Assembly: GCA_026416125.1 (NCBI GenBank)
Contig: JAOAFT010000010.1
Span: 1-64,000, forward strand
DNA from: Bacteroidota bacterium
Lineage (GTDB): Bacteria > Bacteroidota > Ignavibacteria > UBA10030
Reading direction: 5' to 3'
Length of the DNA stretch: 64,000 nucleotides
Shown here: piece by piece, positions 55,667-64,000 of the stretch
How the letters are laid out: the number at the start of each line of letters is the position of its first letter
Numbering within the stretch: position 1 is the stretch's first letter
Translations under genes and position numbers: made by a program
Notes under the pieces: model-generated
Seen by the model: only the letters and a program-made list of their open reading frames with translations
Database searches by the model: none
Told to the model about the DNA's origin: nothing

Positions 55667-57037
55667 TTATTCCAAGAGTATTTCGATTGCTCTCTCAATT
55701 CGCTCAACTGGTACTATTTCGATATCACCGTTTTGTTTCAACCCCCGCATGTTATTCTGTGGAACAACAATTTTCTTAAATCCGAGTTTCGCTGCTTCTT
55801 GAATTCGTTTCTCGATGTGACTAATTGTTCGAATTTCTCCACTTAACCCTAGTTCTCCAACAGCAACAGATGTTGAATCAACAGGAACATCCCGTAAACT
55901 CGATGCTATCGATACAGCGACACCAAGATCGACTGCAGGTTCAATAATTTTCAACCCACCAGCGATGTTCACAAATACATCGTACTGACCAAGATTCATT
56001 CCAACACGTTTCTCGAGTACTGCAAGAAGAAGCGAGAGCCTCCGAAAATCGTACCCTGTGCTGTTACGCTGCGGTAAGCCGTAGCTTGTAGGTGTAACAA
56101 GGGCTTGTACCTCAACCAAGATTGGTCGTGTCCCTTCGATACTTGCAACAACAGTAGAACCAGAGGTACCATAGTGACGTTCTGAAAGAAATATTTCTGA
56201 TGGATTTTTAACCTCATGGAGTCCCGTTTCACGCATTTCAAAAATGCCAATTTCATTCGTAGAACCAAAGCGATTTTTTAATGCTCGAAGTATTCGGTAT
56301 GAATAGTGTGCTTCTCCTTCGAATTGAAGTACCGTATCAACCATGTGTTCAATAATGCGTGGTCCAGCAATGACCCCTTCTTTCGTCACATGGCCGATAA
56401 GAAAAACTGGTACTTGCTTAGTCTTGGCAAATCGTAACAACAATGCTGTCGATTCACGTACCTGGCTCACACTACCAGGTGCACTTTCGAGACCTGGTCT
56501 GTACATTGTTTGAATAGAATCAATAACAAGAATATCTGGAGGCGTACGTTCCAAGATATCGAGAATAATGTCAAGGTTAGTTTCTGCAAGAAGTAAAATA
56601 TTTTTGGCATTCTCAGCGTGTAATCGTTCAGCACGCAATTTCAGTTGTTGAACAGATTCTTCCCCTGTAACATAGAGAATACTACTGTTGGCAAGGAGCA
56701 CAGCAACTTGCAGCATCAATGTCGATTTCCCTATTCCTGGATCACCACCGAGTAAGATAAGTGACCCTGGAACAATCCCACCACCAAGAACACGATCAAA
56801 TTCATCTAATCCTACTTTTACCCGTGGTACCTGCTGTGCTTCAATTTGTCCAAAAGATACTGGCTCAAAACGTGTTGGTACTGCTGATTTACGGCTCGCT
56901 TTAACAGGTTTTGGTGCCTCCTCAATAAATGTGTTCCACTGATTGCAATTAGGGCACTTTCCAATCCACCGTGGAGAGATGTAACCACACGATTGACAGA
57001 CATATTGTGATTGCAGTTTAGCCATCAATTTGCCCAT
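55667..57037 (-). CDS. radA: DNA repair protein RadA
   Basis: 456-aa RecA-like branch-migration protein. A zinc finger CQSCGYISPRWIGKCPNC at the N-terminus, Walker A GGDPGIGKST, the RadA motif KNRFGSTNEIGIF, and a Lon-like C-terminal domain (GLKIIEPAVDLGVAVSIASS). An ATG at 57025 (MAKLQSQYVCQSCG) may be the real start. The 57037 ATG directly abuts the nadE stop. Confidence 0.96.
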   Translation of the reverse strand: MGKLMAKLQSQYVCQSCGYISPRWIGKCPNCNQWNTFIEEAPKPVKASRKSAVPTRFEPVSFGQIEAQQVPRVKVGLDEFDRVLGGGIVPGSLILLGGDPGIGKSTLMLQVAVLLANSSILYVTGEESVQQLKLRAERLHAENAKNILLLAETNLDIILDILERTPPDILVIDSIQTMYRPGLESAPGSVSQVRESTALLLRFAKTKQVPVFLIGHVTKEGVIAGPRIIEHMVDTVLQFEGEAHYSYRILRALKNRFGSTNEIGIFEMRETGLHEVKNPSEIFLSERHYGTSGSTVVASIEGTRPILVEVQALVTPTSYGLPQRNSTGYDFRRLSLLLAVLEKRVGMNLGQYDVFVNIAGGLKIIEPAVDLGVAVSIASSLRDVPVDSTSVAVGELGLSGEIRTISHIEKRIQEAAKLGFKKIVVPQNNMRGLKQNGDIEIVPVERIERAIEILLE

Positions 57038-57862
57038 TCAATTTGTAGGAAGATCAGTAATTTGTGCAATTAATGGAAGTCGCATTTTAAACTTATTGTT
57101 TTCATAACGAGCACGAATCGTTTTCACCGCCACCTGAGAAAATCCCATCTCAACGAGTTTCTCATCGGACGTACTCTTATCAACCATGTAGTACAATAAG
57201 CGATCGAGATCTGAGTACTGTATTCCTAAGTCACCTTCATCTGTCTGTCCACTCCATAAGTCTGCTGTGGGAGCTTTTTCAATTATTCGTTTTGGAACAC
57301 CGAGAGCTTCGGCAAGTTGCCATACCTGTGACTTGTAGAGTTGACCAAGTGGATTCAATGCATAGGCAAGATCACCGTAAATAGTCCCGTAGCCTGTTAG
57401 AAGTTCACTCCGATTGCTCGTACCTACAACGAGTGCACGTTCTTGTGCAGAGAGATCATACAACACAATCATACGCATTCGTGCCATAATATTGCCACGA
57501 CGTCGGACGTCTGTTACATTGTAGCGTTCACAGTACGCATCAACCATGGGACTAATATCAATAAACTCAGACCGTATTGACAGTGTATCAATAACGAGTT
57601 GTGCATCATCGATGCTTTGAGGAGTACTCGTTTTGTATGGTAACACAACTCCTAGAAGATTCTTTCTTCCCAGGGCTTCAACAATAAGGTGAGCTACAAC
57701 CGCAGAATCAACACCCCCAGAAATCCCCAAAACTGCTCTTGAAAAACCTTCTTTCTTGAATTCGCGTACAAGAAATTCAACAAGGATAGTTCGAACTGAA
57801 TCGATATCGAGAGTTAACTCCAACGGACACACCCGCATAGGACGTATAAGCATATCAAGCAA
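57038..57862 (-). CDS. nadE: NH3-dependent NAD synthetase
   Basis: 274 aa; amidates nicotinic-acid adenine dinucleotide to NAD. The P-loop-like SGGVDSA of the ATP-pyrophosphatase fold is at about residues 45-51 in VLGISGGVDSAVVAHL. Further blocks: NIMARMRMIVLYDLSAQ, GTSNRSELLTGYGTIYGD and PTADLWSGQTDEGDLGIQYSDLD. The glutaminase domain is absent, so ammonia is the donor. Abuts radA. Confidence 0.95.
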   Translation of the reverse strand: MLDMLIRPMRVCPLELTLDIDSVRTILVEFLVREFKKEGFSRAVLGISGGVDSAVVAHLIVEALGRKNLLGVVLPYKTSTPQSIDDAQLVIDTLSIRSEFIDISPMVDAYCERYNVTDVRRRGNIMARMRMIVLYDLSAQERALVVGTSNRSELLTGYGTIYGDLAYALNPLGQLYKSQVWQLAEALGVPKRIIEKAPTADLWSGQTDEGDLGIQYSDLDRLLYYMVDKSTSDEKLVEMGFSQVAVKTIRARYENNKFKMRLPLIAQITDLPTN

Positions 57863-58030
57863 TTTACTTGTTTCTCAAGATTATATTATTTGTAGAATCG
57901 GTATTGTATCTTAATGCCTTCAGTTCGAATATAAAAAAATTTTCTGCGAAAGTTGCATTCACTCTGTCTTTTAAGTAACTTTTTTAGCGTACAAGCCCTT
58001 TGTTTAACAAATTATAAGGAGGGTGAGGAT

Positions 58031-58648
58031 TTGGACTATGTCTTATATTTTGTGGGGGGATACTTGATAGGTTCGATTCCAAGTGCATACATTATTGCAA
58101 AAATTAAAGCAGGAATCGACATTCGGAAAATGGGTAGTGGTAACGTTGGAGCATACAATGTATACGATTCAACGAAATCACGAAGCGCTGCAATCCTTGT
58201 GGGAATTCTTGATGCAATGAAAGGATTTATTGTCACCTATGGTGTATGGAAATTTTGCACACTCGACATTTGGGCACAAGTTCTTGCATTCTTAGGTACC
58301 ATTATTGGGCACAATTACCCTCTTTGGTTAAAATTCAAGGGTGGGCGTGGGCTTGCTACAGCTGCTGGAGGGTATATTGCTATAGGTTTTCCACACATAG
58401 TGGTCTGGTGTTTGCTATGGGTTGTAGCGTATCGTTTTTCAAGGAAAATACTCCGAGCAAACCTCTACGCAATACTACTATCACCATTAGTAATCCTTAT
58501 ACTTCCGAGTTCAATGATAGCACCATACCTCATTCGCGATATGGAAGTTATTGATTATCGTCTCCTTGTATACATAGTGAGCACATTCCATCTCCTAAGT
58601 CACCTTGACGAAATTAAAAGAAACTTTTTACCACAAAGGACTGAGTAG
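58031..58648 (+). CDS. plsY: Glycerol-3-phosphate acyltransferase PlsY
   Basis: Inner-membrane acyltransferase that uses acyl-phosphate to acylate glycerol-3-phosphate, first step of phospholipid synthesis. 205 aa. Family motifs: GSIPSAYIIAK, IRKMGSGNVGAYNVYDSTK (GSGNxGaTN-like), GHNYPLWLKFKGGRGLATAAG. I choose the TTG at 58031, with AAGGAGGG seven bases before it, rather than the ATG at 57953, which adds a Cys-rich tail. It is followed two bases later by the HtrA gene. Confidence 0.93.
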   Translation: MDYVLYFVGGYLIGSIPSAYIIAKIKAGIDIRKMGSGNVGAYNVYDSTKSRSAAILVGILDAMKGFIVTYGVWKFCTLDIWAQVLAFLGTIIGHNYPLWLKFKGGRGLATAAGGYIAIGFPHIVVWCLLWVVAYRFSRKILRANLYAILLSPLVILILPSSMIAPYLIRDMEVIDYRLLVYIVSTFHLLSHLDEIKRNFLPQRTE

Positions 58649-58650
58649 TT

Positions 58651-59856
58651 ATGCGTTTGTTCAATAATCTCTACGTACGCATTGCAATTGTTGTAGGAGT
58701 ACCGCTCCTCGTAGGCTTTGGTCTTGGGTATGCACTGAAATCAAGCAAGACACCTCCAATGACATTTTCTAGTGAAAATCACTTTCTTCACCCAACCACA
58801 CTTATTCAAACTGGAGAACAAACCGATGAACTTCGGCAGTCTCGTCACAACGCTATTACACGAGCTGTAGCAAAAGTGAGTCCAGCTGTTGTTGGAATTA
58901 ATGTCATTGCAGTAAAGGAAATACGGTACCGTGATCCTTTTTCACAATTCTTCGATGATCCCTTCTTTAGACGTTTTTTCGGTGATAGAACATTTCGACA
59001 AGAAGTAAAAGGTTTAGGTTCTGGATTTATTATATCACCAGACGGGTACATTGTAACGAATGACCACGTTGCTGGAAATGCAACAGATATAACTGTTACG
59101 TTAATGGGTGGAAAACAAATGAAAGCGAAAATAGTTGGTACTGATCCAGTTTCAGACATATGCCTCCTTAAAGTTGATGGCGAAAATCTCCCGTTTGTAA
59201 CTATGGGAAACTCCGATGAGGTTATTATTGGCGAATGGGCAATTGCATTAGGAAATCCTTTTGGACTTTTTGAGATTAACGATAAACCTACGGTCACAGT
59301 TGGCGTTATAAGTTCGACAGGAATGAAACTTGGCCAAGTTGATAATCGATTTTACCGCGATATGATCGAAACAGACGCGGCGATCAACGGTGGAAATAGT
59401 GGTGGCCCGCTTGTGAATGCCGATGGCGAAGTCATAGGAATGAATACGCTTATCTATACTGCTGGACAATCAAATACATTCATTGGGTATGGATTTGCCA
59501 TTCCAATTAACAAAGTAAAACGCATCGTCGCAGAACTTAAAGAACAAGGTAAAGTTACTCGCAACATTACTGCTGGATTTGAATGGCAACCTATCGATAT
59601 ACGAATAGCTCGCTACCTCGGTCTGCAACGTGCTGAAGGAATCATTGTAAGCGACATTACACCGAATGGCCCAGCTGAAAAAGCAGGACTTCAGATCGGA
59701 GATATAATCCTGGAAGTAAATGGAGAAAAAATAACGTCTGGTAACGATATTCTCAGTATGATGGTCGACCTGAAACCAGGTGATACCTTGAAACTAACTG
59801 TATACCGTGCGCGGAAAATTATTACTCTTAAACTAGTCTTAGAGAAAGCGGAATAG
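58651..59856 (+). CDS. HtrA/DegP-type serine protease with one PDZ domain
   Basis: 401-aa periplasmic protease anchored by an N-terminal segment (IAIVVGVPLLVGFGLGYAL). The triad is the His of VTNDHVAGNA, the Asp of SDICLLKVDG and the Ser of NGGNSGGPLV. One PDZ domain follows (about 305-395, EGIIVSDITPNGPAEKAGLQIGDIILEVNG). It acts in envelope protein quality control. Two bases after plsY. Confidence 0.95.
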   Translation: MRLFNNLYVRIAIVVGVPLLVGFGLGYALKSSKTPPMTFSSENHFLHPTTLIQTGEQTDELRQSRHNAITRAVAKVSPAVVGINVIAVKEIRYRDPFSQFFDDPFFRRFFGDRTFRQEVKGLGSGFIISPDGYIVTNDHVAGNATDITVTLMGGKQMKAKIVGTDPVSDICLLKVDGENLPFVTMGNSDEVIIGEWAIALGNPFGLFEINDKPTVTVGVISSTGMKLGQVDNRFYRDMIETDAAINGGNSGGPLVNADGEVIGMNTLIYTAGQSNTFIGYGFAIPINKVKRIVAELKEQGKVTRNITAGFEWQPIDIRIARYLGLQRAEGIIVSDITPNGPAEKAGLQIGDIILEVNGEKITSGNDILSMMVDLKPGDTLKLTVYRARKIITLKLVLEKAE

Positions 59857-59868
59857 GAGCAACAAACT

Positions 59869-61161
59869 ATGATTCAACGATACACGCGCCCTGACATGGG
59901 TACAATTTGGGAAGATGAAAATAAGTTTCGTATTTGGCTCACAATTGAGATTCTTGCCTGTGAAGCTCAAACAGTGCTCGGCATTATACCGAAAGAAGCT
60001 TTTGATGTAATTAAACAGAAGGCGAACTTTTCGATCAAACGCATCGATGAAATTGAGCGTGAAGTAAAGCACGATGTTATTGCATTCCTTACTTGCGTTG
60101 GTGAATATGTAGGGCCAGAGTCTCGGTATATTCATTTAGGCATGACCTCATCCGATGTTCTCGACACAGCACTGTCGGTTCAAATGAAACAATCCGGTGA
60201 ACTATTACTTCGTGACCTTGAACGCTTGCGTGATGTTCTTGCACAACGAGCAAAAGAGTTCAAACACACTGTCATGATTGGCCGTACACACGGTATTCAC
60301 GCTGAACCAATAACTTTTGGTTTAAAACTTGCACTGTGGTACTCCGAAATATTGAGGAATATTGAACGATTGAAAAGTGCCATACATACTATTTCTGTCG
60401 GTAAAATATCGGGAGCTGTCGGTACATACCAACATATCGATCCATTTGTTGAACAGTACGTATGTGAAAAGCTAGGTCTTACACCAGCACTTGTATCTAC
60501 ACAAATTCTCCAACGAGATCGACATGCAGAATTCATGACCACTCTTGCACTTATTGGTGCATCATTGGAGAAATTCGCTGTTGAAATCCGACACCTTCAA
60601 CGAACAGAAGTACTTGAAGCAGAAGAGTTCTTTTCAAAAGGTCAAAAAGGATCTTCTGCTATGCCACACAAACGAAATCCAGTCATTTGTGAACGAATTT
60701 CTGGTTTAGCACGGCTCCTGCGGTCAAATGCTATCGCCGCACTGGAAAATGTAGCTCTCTGGCACGAACGGGACATTTCACATTCTTCTGTTGAACGTGT
60801 TATTATTCCAGATAGTTGTATTGTTCTCGATTACATACTCAACGATATGACCCGTGTTCTCGAAACCCTCCTTGTTTATCCAGACCGCATGCTCGAAAAC
60901 CTCAATCGAACACATGGACTAATTTTTTCCCAGGAGGTTCTTCTTGCACTCACTAAGAAAGGTATGCGACGTGAAGAAGCATATCGAATCGTACAAAGCA
61001 TTGCTATGCAAGTGTGGCAAGAACGTACTGACTTCAAAAATCTGCTCATGGAAAACAAAACGGTGCAACAATATCTTAACGCTGATGAATTGGATGAACT
61101 CTTCAATCCACAACGGAGTTTAAAACACGTCGATACTATATTCCAACGTGTTGGATTGTAA
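59869..61161 (+). CDS. purB: Adenylosuccinate lyase
   Basis: 430 aa; cleaves fumarate from SAICAR and adenylosuccinate in purine synthesis. The fumarase/aspartase signature is [16 protein letters not shown] (GSSAMPxKxNP type). Further blocks: [14 protein letters not shown] and [15 protein letters not shown] with the active-site His. The ATG follows AGGAGC. Thirteen bases after the HtrA gene. Confidence 0.96.
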   Translation: MIQRYTRPDMGTIWEDENKFRIWLTIEILACEAQTVLGIIPKEAFDVIKQKANFSIKRIDEIEREVKHDVIAFLTCVGEYVGPESRYIHLGMTSSDVLDTALSVQMKQSGELLLRDLERLRDVLAQRAKEFKHTVMIGRTHGIHAEPITFGLKLALWYSEILRNIERLKSAIHTISVGKISGAVGTYQHIDPFVEQYVCEKLGLTPALVSTQILQRDRHAEFMTTLALIGASLEKFAVEIRHLQRTEVLEAEEFFSKGQKGSSAMPHKRNPVICERISGLARLLRSNAIAALENVALWHERDISHSSVERVIIPDSCIVLDYILNDMTRVLETLLVYPDRMLENLNRTHGLIFSQEVLLALTKKGMRREEAYRIVQSIAMQVWQERTDFKNLLMENKTVQQYLNADELDELFNPQRSLKHVDTIFQRVGL

Positions 61162-61231
61162 CTACTCACTCTTTACTTACAAAGCTCCGTTTTGTAGATT
61201 AAGTTTTTAGAACTAACAATGGGTAACCACT

Positions 61232-62932
61232 ATGGTAGTAGAAGAACGGAATGATTTTATACGGGAAATTATTCGGGATGATTTAAAAACAAACAAGTAC
61301 CATGGACGTGTCCATACACGCTTCCCTCCTGAACCTAATGGGTACTTGCATATTGGTCACGCAAAATCTATCAATCTCAATTACGGTATTGCAAAAGAAT
61401 TCAACGGTAAGTTTAATTTGCGTTTTGACGATACAAATCCAGAAACAGAAGAGCAGGAATACGTGGATTCAATCATCGAAGATGTGAAGTGGCTTGGTGC
61501 TGATTTTGAGGACCGCGTATTCTTTGCTTCTGATTACTTTGAGCAAATGTACGAATGGGCTGTACAGCTCATCAAAAAAGGAAAAGCCTACGTCTGCGAT
61601 CTTAGCGCTGAAGAAGTAAGTCGTACGCGCGGTACCCTTACTGAGCCTGGTATCGAAAGCCCATACCGCAATCGAAGTGTTGAAGAGAATTTAGACCTTT
61701 TTGAACGGATGAGGAAAGGTGAGTTCCCATCTGGTTCAAAAACACTCCGTGCAAAAATCGATATGGCGCACCCAAACCTCAATATGCGCGATCCGATTAT
61801 GTACCGTATAATCCATGCACCCCACCACCGTCAAGGAACGAAATGGTGCATCTATCCAACGTATGATTGGGCGCATGGTCTTGAGGATTCAATCGAAGGC
61901 ATCACACATTCAATTTGTACCTTAGAATTCGAAAACCATCGTCCGTTGTACGATTGGTTCCTCGATGAACTTGGGATTTATCACCCACAGCAGATCGAGT
62001 TTGCCCGATTGAATTTGACTTACACTGTTCTTAGTAAACGGAAACTGTTGCAACTTGTACAAGAAAAGTATGTAACTGGCTGGGATGACCCCAGAATGCC
62101 AACTATTGCAGGACTCCGTCGACGAGGCTATACCCCCACATCAATAAAAACTTTCTGTGACAAAATTGGCGTTTCCAAGAAAGATAGCATTATTGATGTT
62201 GCTCTTCTTGAGTGGAGTATTCGTGATGAACTTAACAAAACCGCACAACGAGCAATGGCTGTCCTTCGACCATTGAAAATAGTTCTCACGAACTACCCTG
62301 AAGGTACGGTAGAGTATCTCCCAGCTGTGAACAATCCAGAGGATCCCACTACAGGTACACGATTAGTACCATTCTCACGGGAACTGTACATCGAAACCGA
62401 TGATTTCCGTGAAGTGCCACCTCCAAAGTATTACAGACTTTACCCTGGTAATGAAGTCAGATTACGCTACGCTTACATTATCAAATGCGAGAATGTGGTA
62501 AAAGATACGAATGGAAACATTGTTGAACTTCACTGTACATACGACCCTGAAACTAAAAGTGGGACACCAACAGCAGATAAGAAGAAAGTGAAATCAACAA
62601 TTCATTGGGTTTCTGCTCCACACGCAATTGATGCTGAAGTACGACTTTACGATCGACTCTTTAATAAAGATAATCCCGATGAGACAGATGTAGGTCAAAC
62701 GTTTCTCGATAACATTAATCCCCATTCATTGGAAGTGCTCCACTCATGCAAACTCGAGCCTATGTTGAAAGATGCAAAACTTGGAGATCGATTCCAATTT
62801 GAACGTTTAGGGTACTTCTGTGTTGACAGTAAAGATTCTATTCCTTCAAGACTTGTTTTCAACAGAATTGTAACTCTCAAAGATACGTGGGCTAAAATTG
62901 AACAACGATTAAAAGTGATCGATCAAGTATAA
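61232..62932 (+). CDS. glnS: Glutaminyl-tRNA synthetase
   Basis: 566-aa class I synthetase charging tRNA-Gln. The HIGH motif is in [17 protein letters not shown] and the KMSKS counterpart reads VLSKRK. The insertion with [42 protein letters not shown] and the C-terminal anticodon-binding beta barrels ([19 protein letters not shown]-like) are typical of GlnRS rather than GluRS. Direct charging means the organism need not use GatCAB for Gln-tRNA. Confidence 0.96.
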   Translation: MVVEERNDFIREIIRDDLKTNKYHGRVHTRFPPEPNGYLHIGHAKSINLNYGIAKEFNGKFNLRFDDTNPETEEQEYVDSIIEDVKWLGADFEDRVFFASDYFEQMYEWAVQLIKKGKAYVCDLSAEEVSRTRGTLTEPGIESPYRNRSVEENLDLFERMRKGEFPSGSKTLRAKIDMAHPNLNMRDPIMYRIIHAPHHRQGTKWCIYPTYDWAHGLEDSIEGITHSICTLEFENHRPLYDWFLDELGIYHPQQIEFARLNLTYTVLSKRKLLQLVQEKYVTGWDDPRMPTIAGLRRRGYTPTSIKTFCDKIGVSKKDSIIDVALLEWSIRDELNKTAQRAMAVLRPLKIVLTNYPEGTVEYLPAVNNPEDPTTGTRLVPFSRELYIETDDFREVPPPKYYRLYPGNEVRLRYAYIIKCENVVKDTNGNIVELHCTYDPETKSGTPTADKKKVKSTIHWVSAPHAIDAEVRLYDRLFNKDNPDETDVGQTFLDNINPHSLEVLHSCKLEPMLKDAKLGDRFQFERLGYFCVDSKDSIPSRLVFNRIVTLKDTWAKIEQRLKVIDQV

Positions 62933-62989
62933 TCGAACCCACACACCAACATGTTGTACCAAACAATGCTGTTCGTTTAGAAAAACCAA

Positions 62990-64000
62990 TTAAACAGCAT
63001 CATTGAGAATCTCTGCAATATCACGCACTTTTACACGCTCTGCAGCTTCTTTCACCTTCAATCCATCATCAAACATTGTTAAACAAAATGGGCAAGCGGT
63101 TGCAATTGTTTCAGGAAAACACGCAAGTGCTTCCTCAGTTCGTTCAACATTAACTCGCTTCCCTTCTTTTTCCTCCATCCACATTCGTCCACCACCTGCA
63201 CCACAACAGAATCCTTTCGATGTATTCCGCACCATCTCATGAAGTTGCACTCCCTGGATCGATTGAAGTATGACCCGAGGTTCATTATAGATGTTGTTAT
63301 ATCGACCAAGGTAACAAGAATCGTGGTATGTAATTTTTTCACGAACTGTTGTAGTTGGACGTAAAACACCAGATTCAATAAGAGATTTTAAAAGTGTTGT
63401 ATGGTGAACAACTTCATAGTTCCCACCGAATTGTGGGTACTCATGTTTCAGTGTGTTGAAACAATGCGGACACGTTGTTACAATTTTCTTCACACCGTAG
63501 GTAGTAAGTGTAGCAATATTTTCTTTCATAAGCATTTGGGCTAGATACTCATTCCCTAATCGCCGTGCTGAATCACCAGTACATTTTTCATCTGCTCCTA
63601 AAATTGCAAATCGCACCCCTGCTTTCTTTAATAGTTGTGCAAAGGAACGAACTACTTTTTTATATCGCTCGTCGAATGCACCAGCACATCCTACCCAAAA
63701 TAAATATTCAACATCAGGAGCTTGCGCGATGTGTGGTATTTCCAATCCTTCTGCCCAATCTACTCGGCTCGATGGCGGGAATGCCCACGGACTAAAGTTC
63801 GTTTCTAAATTTTTAAAAACAACCTGAACTTCGGTGGGAAAATTCGACTCCATTAATACAAGGTAACGCCGAAGCTCAACAATCGTTGGTACATGTTCAA
63901 TGTTGACAGGGCACTCTTGCATACATGCCATACACGTTGTACAGGCGAAAAGCTCATCTGTTGTAATATAATCGTGCACGAGCAACTTTTCATTTGGCTT
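62990..64000 (-). CDS. CCG-domain iron-sulfur oxidoreductase, 5' end outside window
   Basis: The last 336 codons of a larger protein. The visible part begins with the end of a ferredoxin-type 4Fe-4S site (CTTCMACMQECPVN), followed by two CCG (HdrB/GlpC-like) domains: GDSARRLGNEY with CPHCFNTLKHEYP, and HDSCYLGRYNNI, KGFCCGAGGGRMW, ATACPFCLTMF. Such proteins pass electrons between quinones and soluble carriers, often with a membrane NarI-like N-terminus. The frame continues to the window edge without a stop. Converges with glnS. Confidence 0.88.
   Translation of the reverse strand, partial: KPNEKLLVHDYITTDELFACTTCMACMQECPVNIEHVPTIVELRRYLVLMESNFPTEVQVVFKNLETNFSPWAFPPSSRVDWAEGLEIPHIAQAPDVEYLFWVGCAGAFDERYKKVVRSFAQLLKKAGVRFAILGADEKCTGDSARRLGNEYLAQMLMKENIATLTTYGVKKIVTTCPHCFNTLKHEYPQFGGNYEVVHHTTLLKSLIESGVLRPTTTVREKITYHDSCYLGRYNNIYNEPRVILQSIQGVQLHEMVRNTSKGFCCGAGGGRMWMEEKEGKRVNVERTEEALACFPETIATACPFCLTMFDDGLKVKEAAERVKVRDIAEILNDAV

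Noticed and set aside
62967-63003. Possible terminator between glnS and the Fe-S gene
   Set aside because: The ATGCTGTT/AACAGCAT stem has a long loop and no T tract, and part lies within the coding end of the minus-strand gene.

Overview
The window looks like a chromosomal segment of a Gram-negative bacterium from the Bacteroidota/Chlorobiota (FCB) side of the tree, most like Ignavibacteria or Kapabacteria. This is an inference from gene content: a heptose epimerase, outer-membrane-type proteins, lipoproteins, a SpmA/SpmB pair, a Bacteroides-like serine palmitoyltransferase and very long TPR proteins. Base composition is moderate to low GC. Genes are densely packed, with many ATGA-type overlaps. 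I see no CRISPR array, prophage or complete insertion sequence.

Layout. 1-1.1 kb: the end of a REP-associated (IS200-like) transposase carrying a perfect 28-bp palindrome, followed by the 3' half of a DUF2851 gene. 1.3-4.4 kb (minus): heptose epimerase hldD, a deoxyhypusine-synthase-like protein and a second sugar-type epimerase. 4.6-10.07 kb (minus): promoter, cobalamin riboswitch, nrdD, nrdG, metE. These are the B12-independent ribonucleotide reductase and the B12-independent methionine synthase, apparently under one B12 sensor. metE is far more AT-rich than its neighbours. 10.4-12.5 kb: a Cys/Met-metabolism PLP enzyme converging with a drug/metabolite transporter.

12.6-18.9 kb (plus): a receiver-kinase hybrid with an altered phosphoacceptor box, an NtrC-type sigma-54 regulator, SixA, an adenosine-specific-kinase family protein, a probably exported RidA, an imidazolonepropionase-like protein without its HxH metal site, and glutamate formimidoyltransferase. 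19-28.2 kb (minus): the TIGR03545/TIGR03546 pair, an S9-type hydrolase, a lone receiver, a cation-diffusion facilitator with three C-terminal domains, a pectate-lyase-like secreted protein, class I fumarase and a lipocalin lipoprotein. 28.4 kb: ornithine carbamoyltransferase, then a shared terminator and a large surface lipoprotein on the other strand.

31.6-37.1 kb: serine palmitoyltransferase, a GNAT-type acyltransferase and branched-chain aminotransferase read leftwards, followed by a cNMP-binding protein and a universal stress protein. A divergent epimerase/reductase with an apparent AUU start lies next door. I read this as a candidate bacterial ceramide (sphingolipid) locus. 37.1-42.4 kb (minus): rsmI, an AI-2E family transporter, dut, a beta-barrel-like protein, spmA and spmB. 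42.5 kb: tRNA-Ser(UGA). 42.9-49.9 kb (plus): a 1,213-residue TPR protein, an unknown protein, obg, and a metallo-beta-lactamase-fold protein whose stop codon lies inside the initiator tRNA gene. 50-51.6 kb: a nitroreductase and a ZIP transporter. 51.6-57.9 kb (minus): a TMTC-like TPR membrane protein, a cNMP-GAF histidine kinase, rdgB, radA, nadE. 58-63 kb (plus): plsY, an HtrA protease, purB, glnS. The window ends in a CCG-type iron-sulfur oxidoreductase that runs off the right edge.

The most interesting points are the B12-escape operon, the candidate ceramide locus, the metal-site-less HutI homologue between RidA and FtcD, the Tyr-for-His kinase box, and the protein gene that terminates in the anticodon loop of tRNA-fMet.
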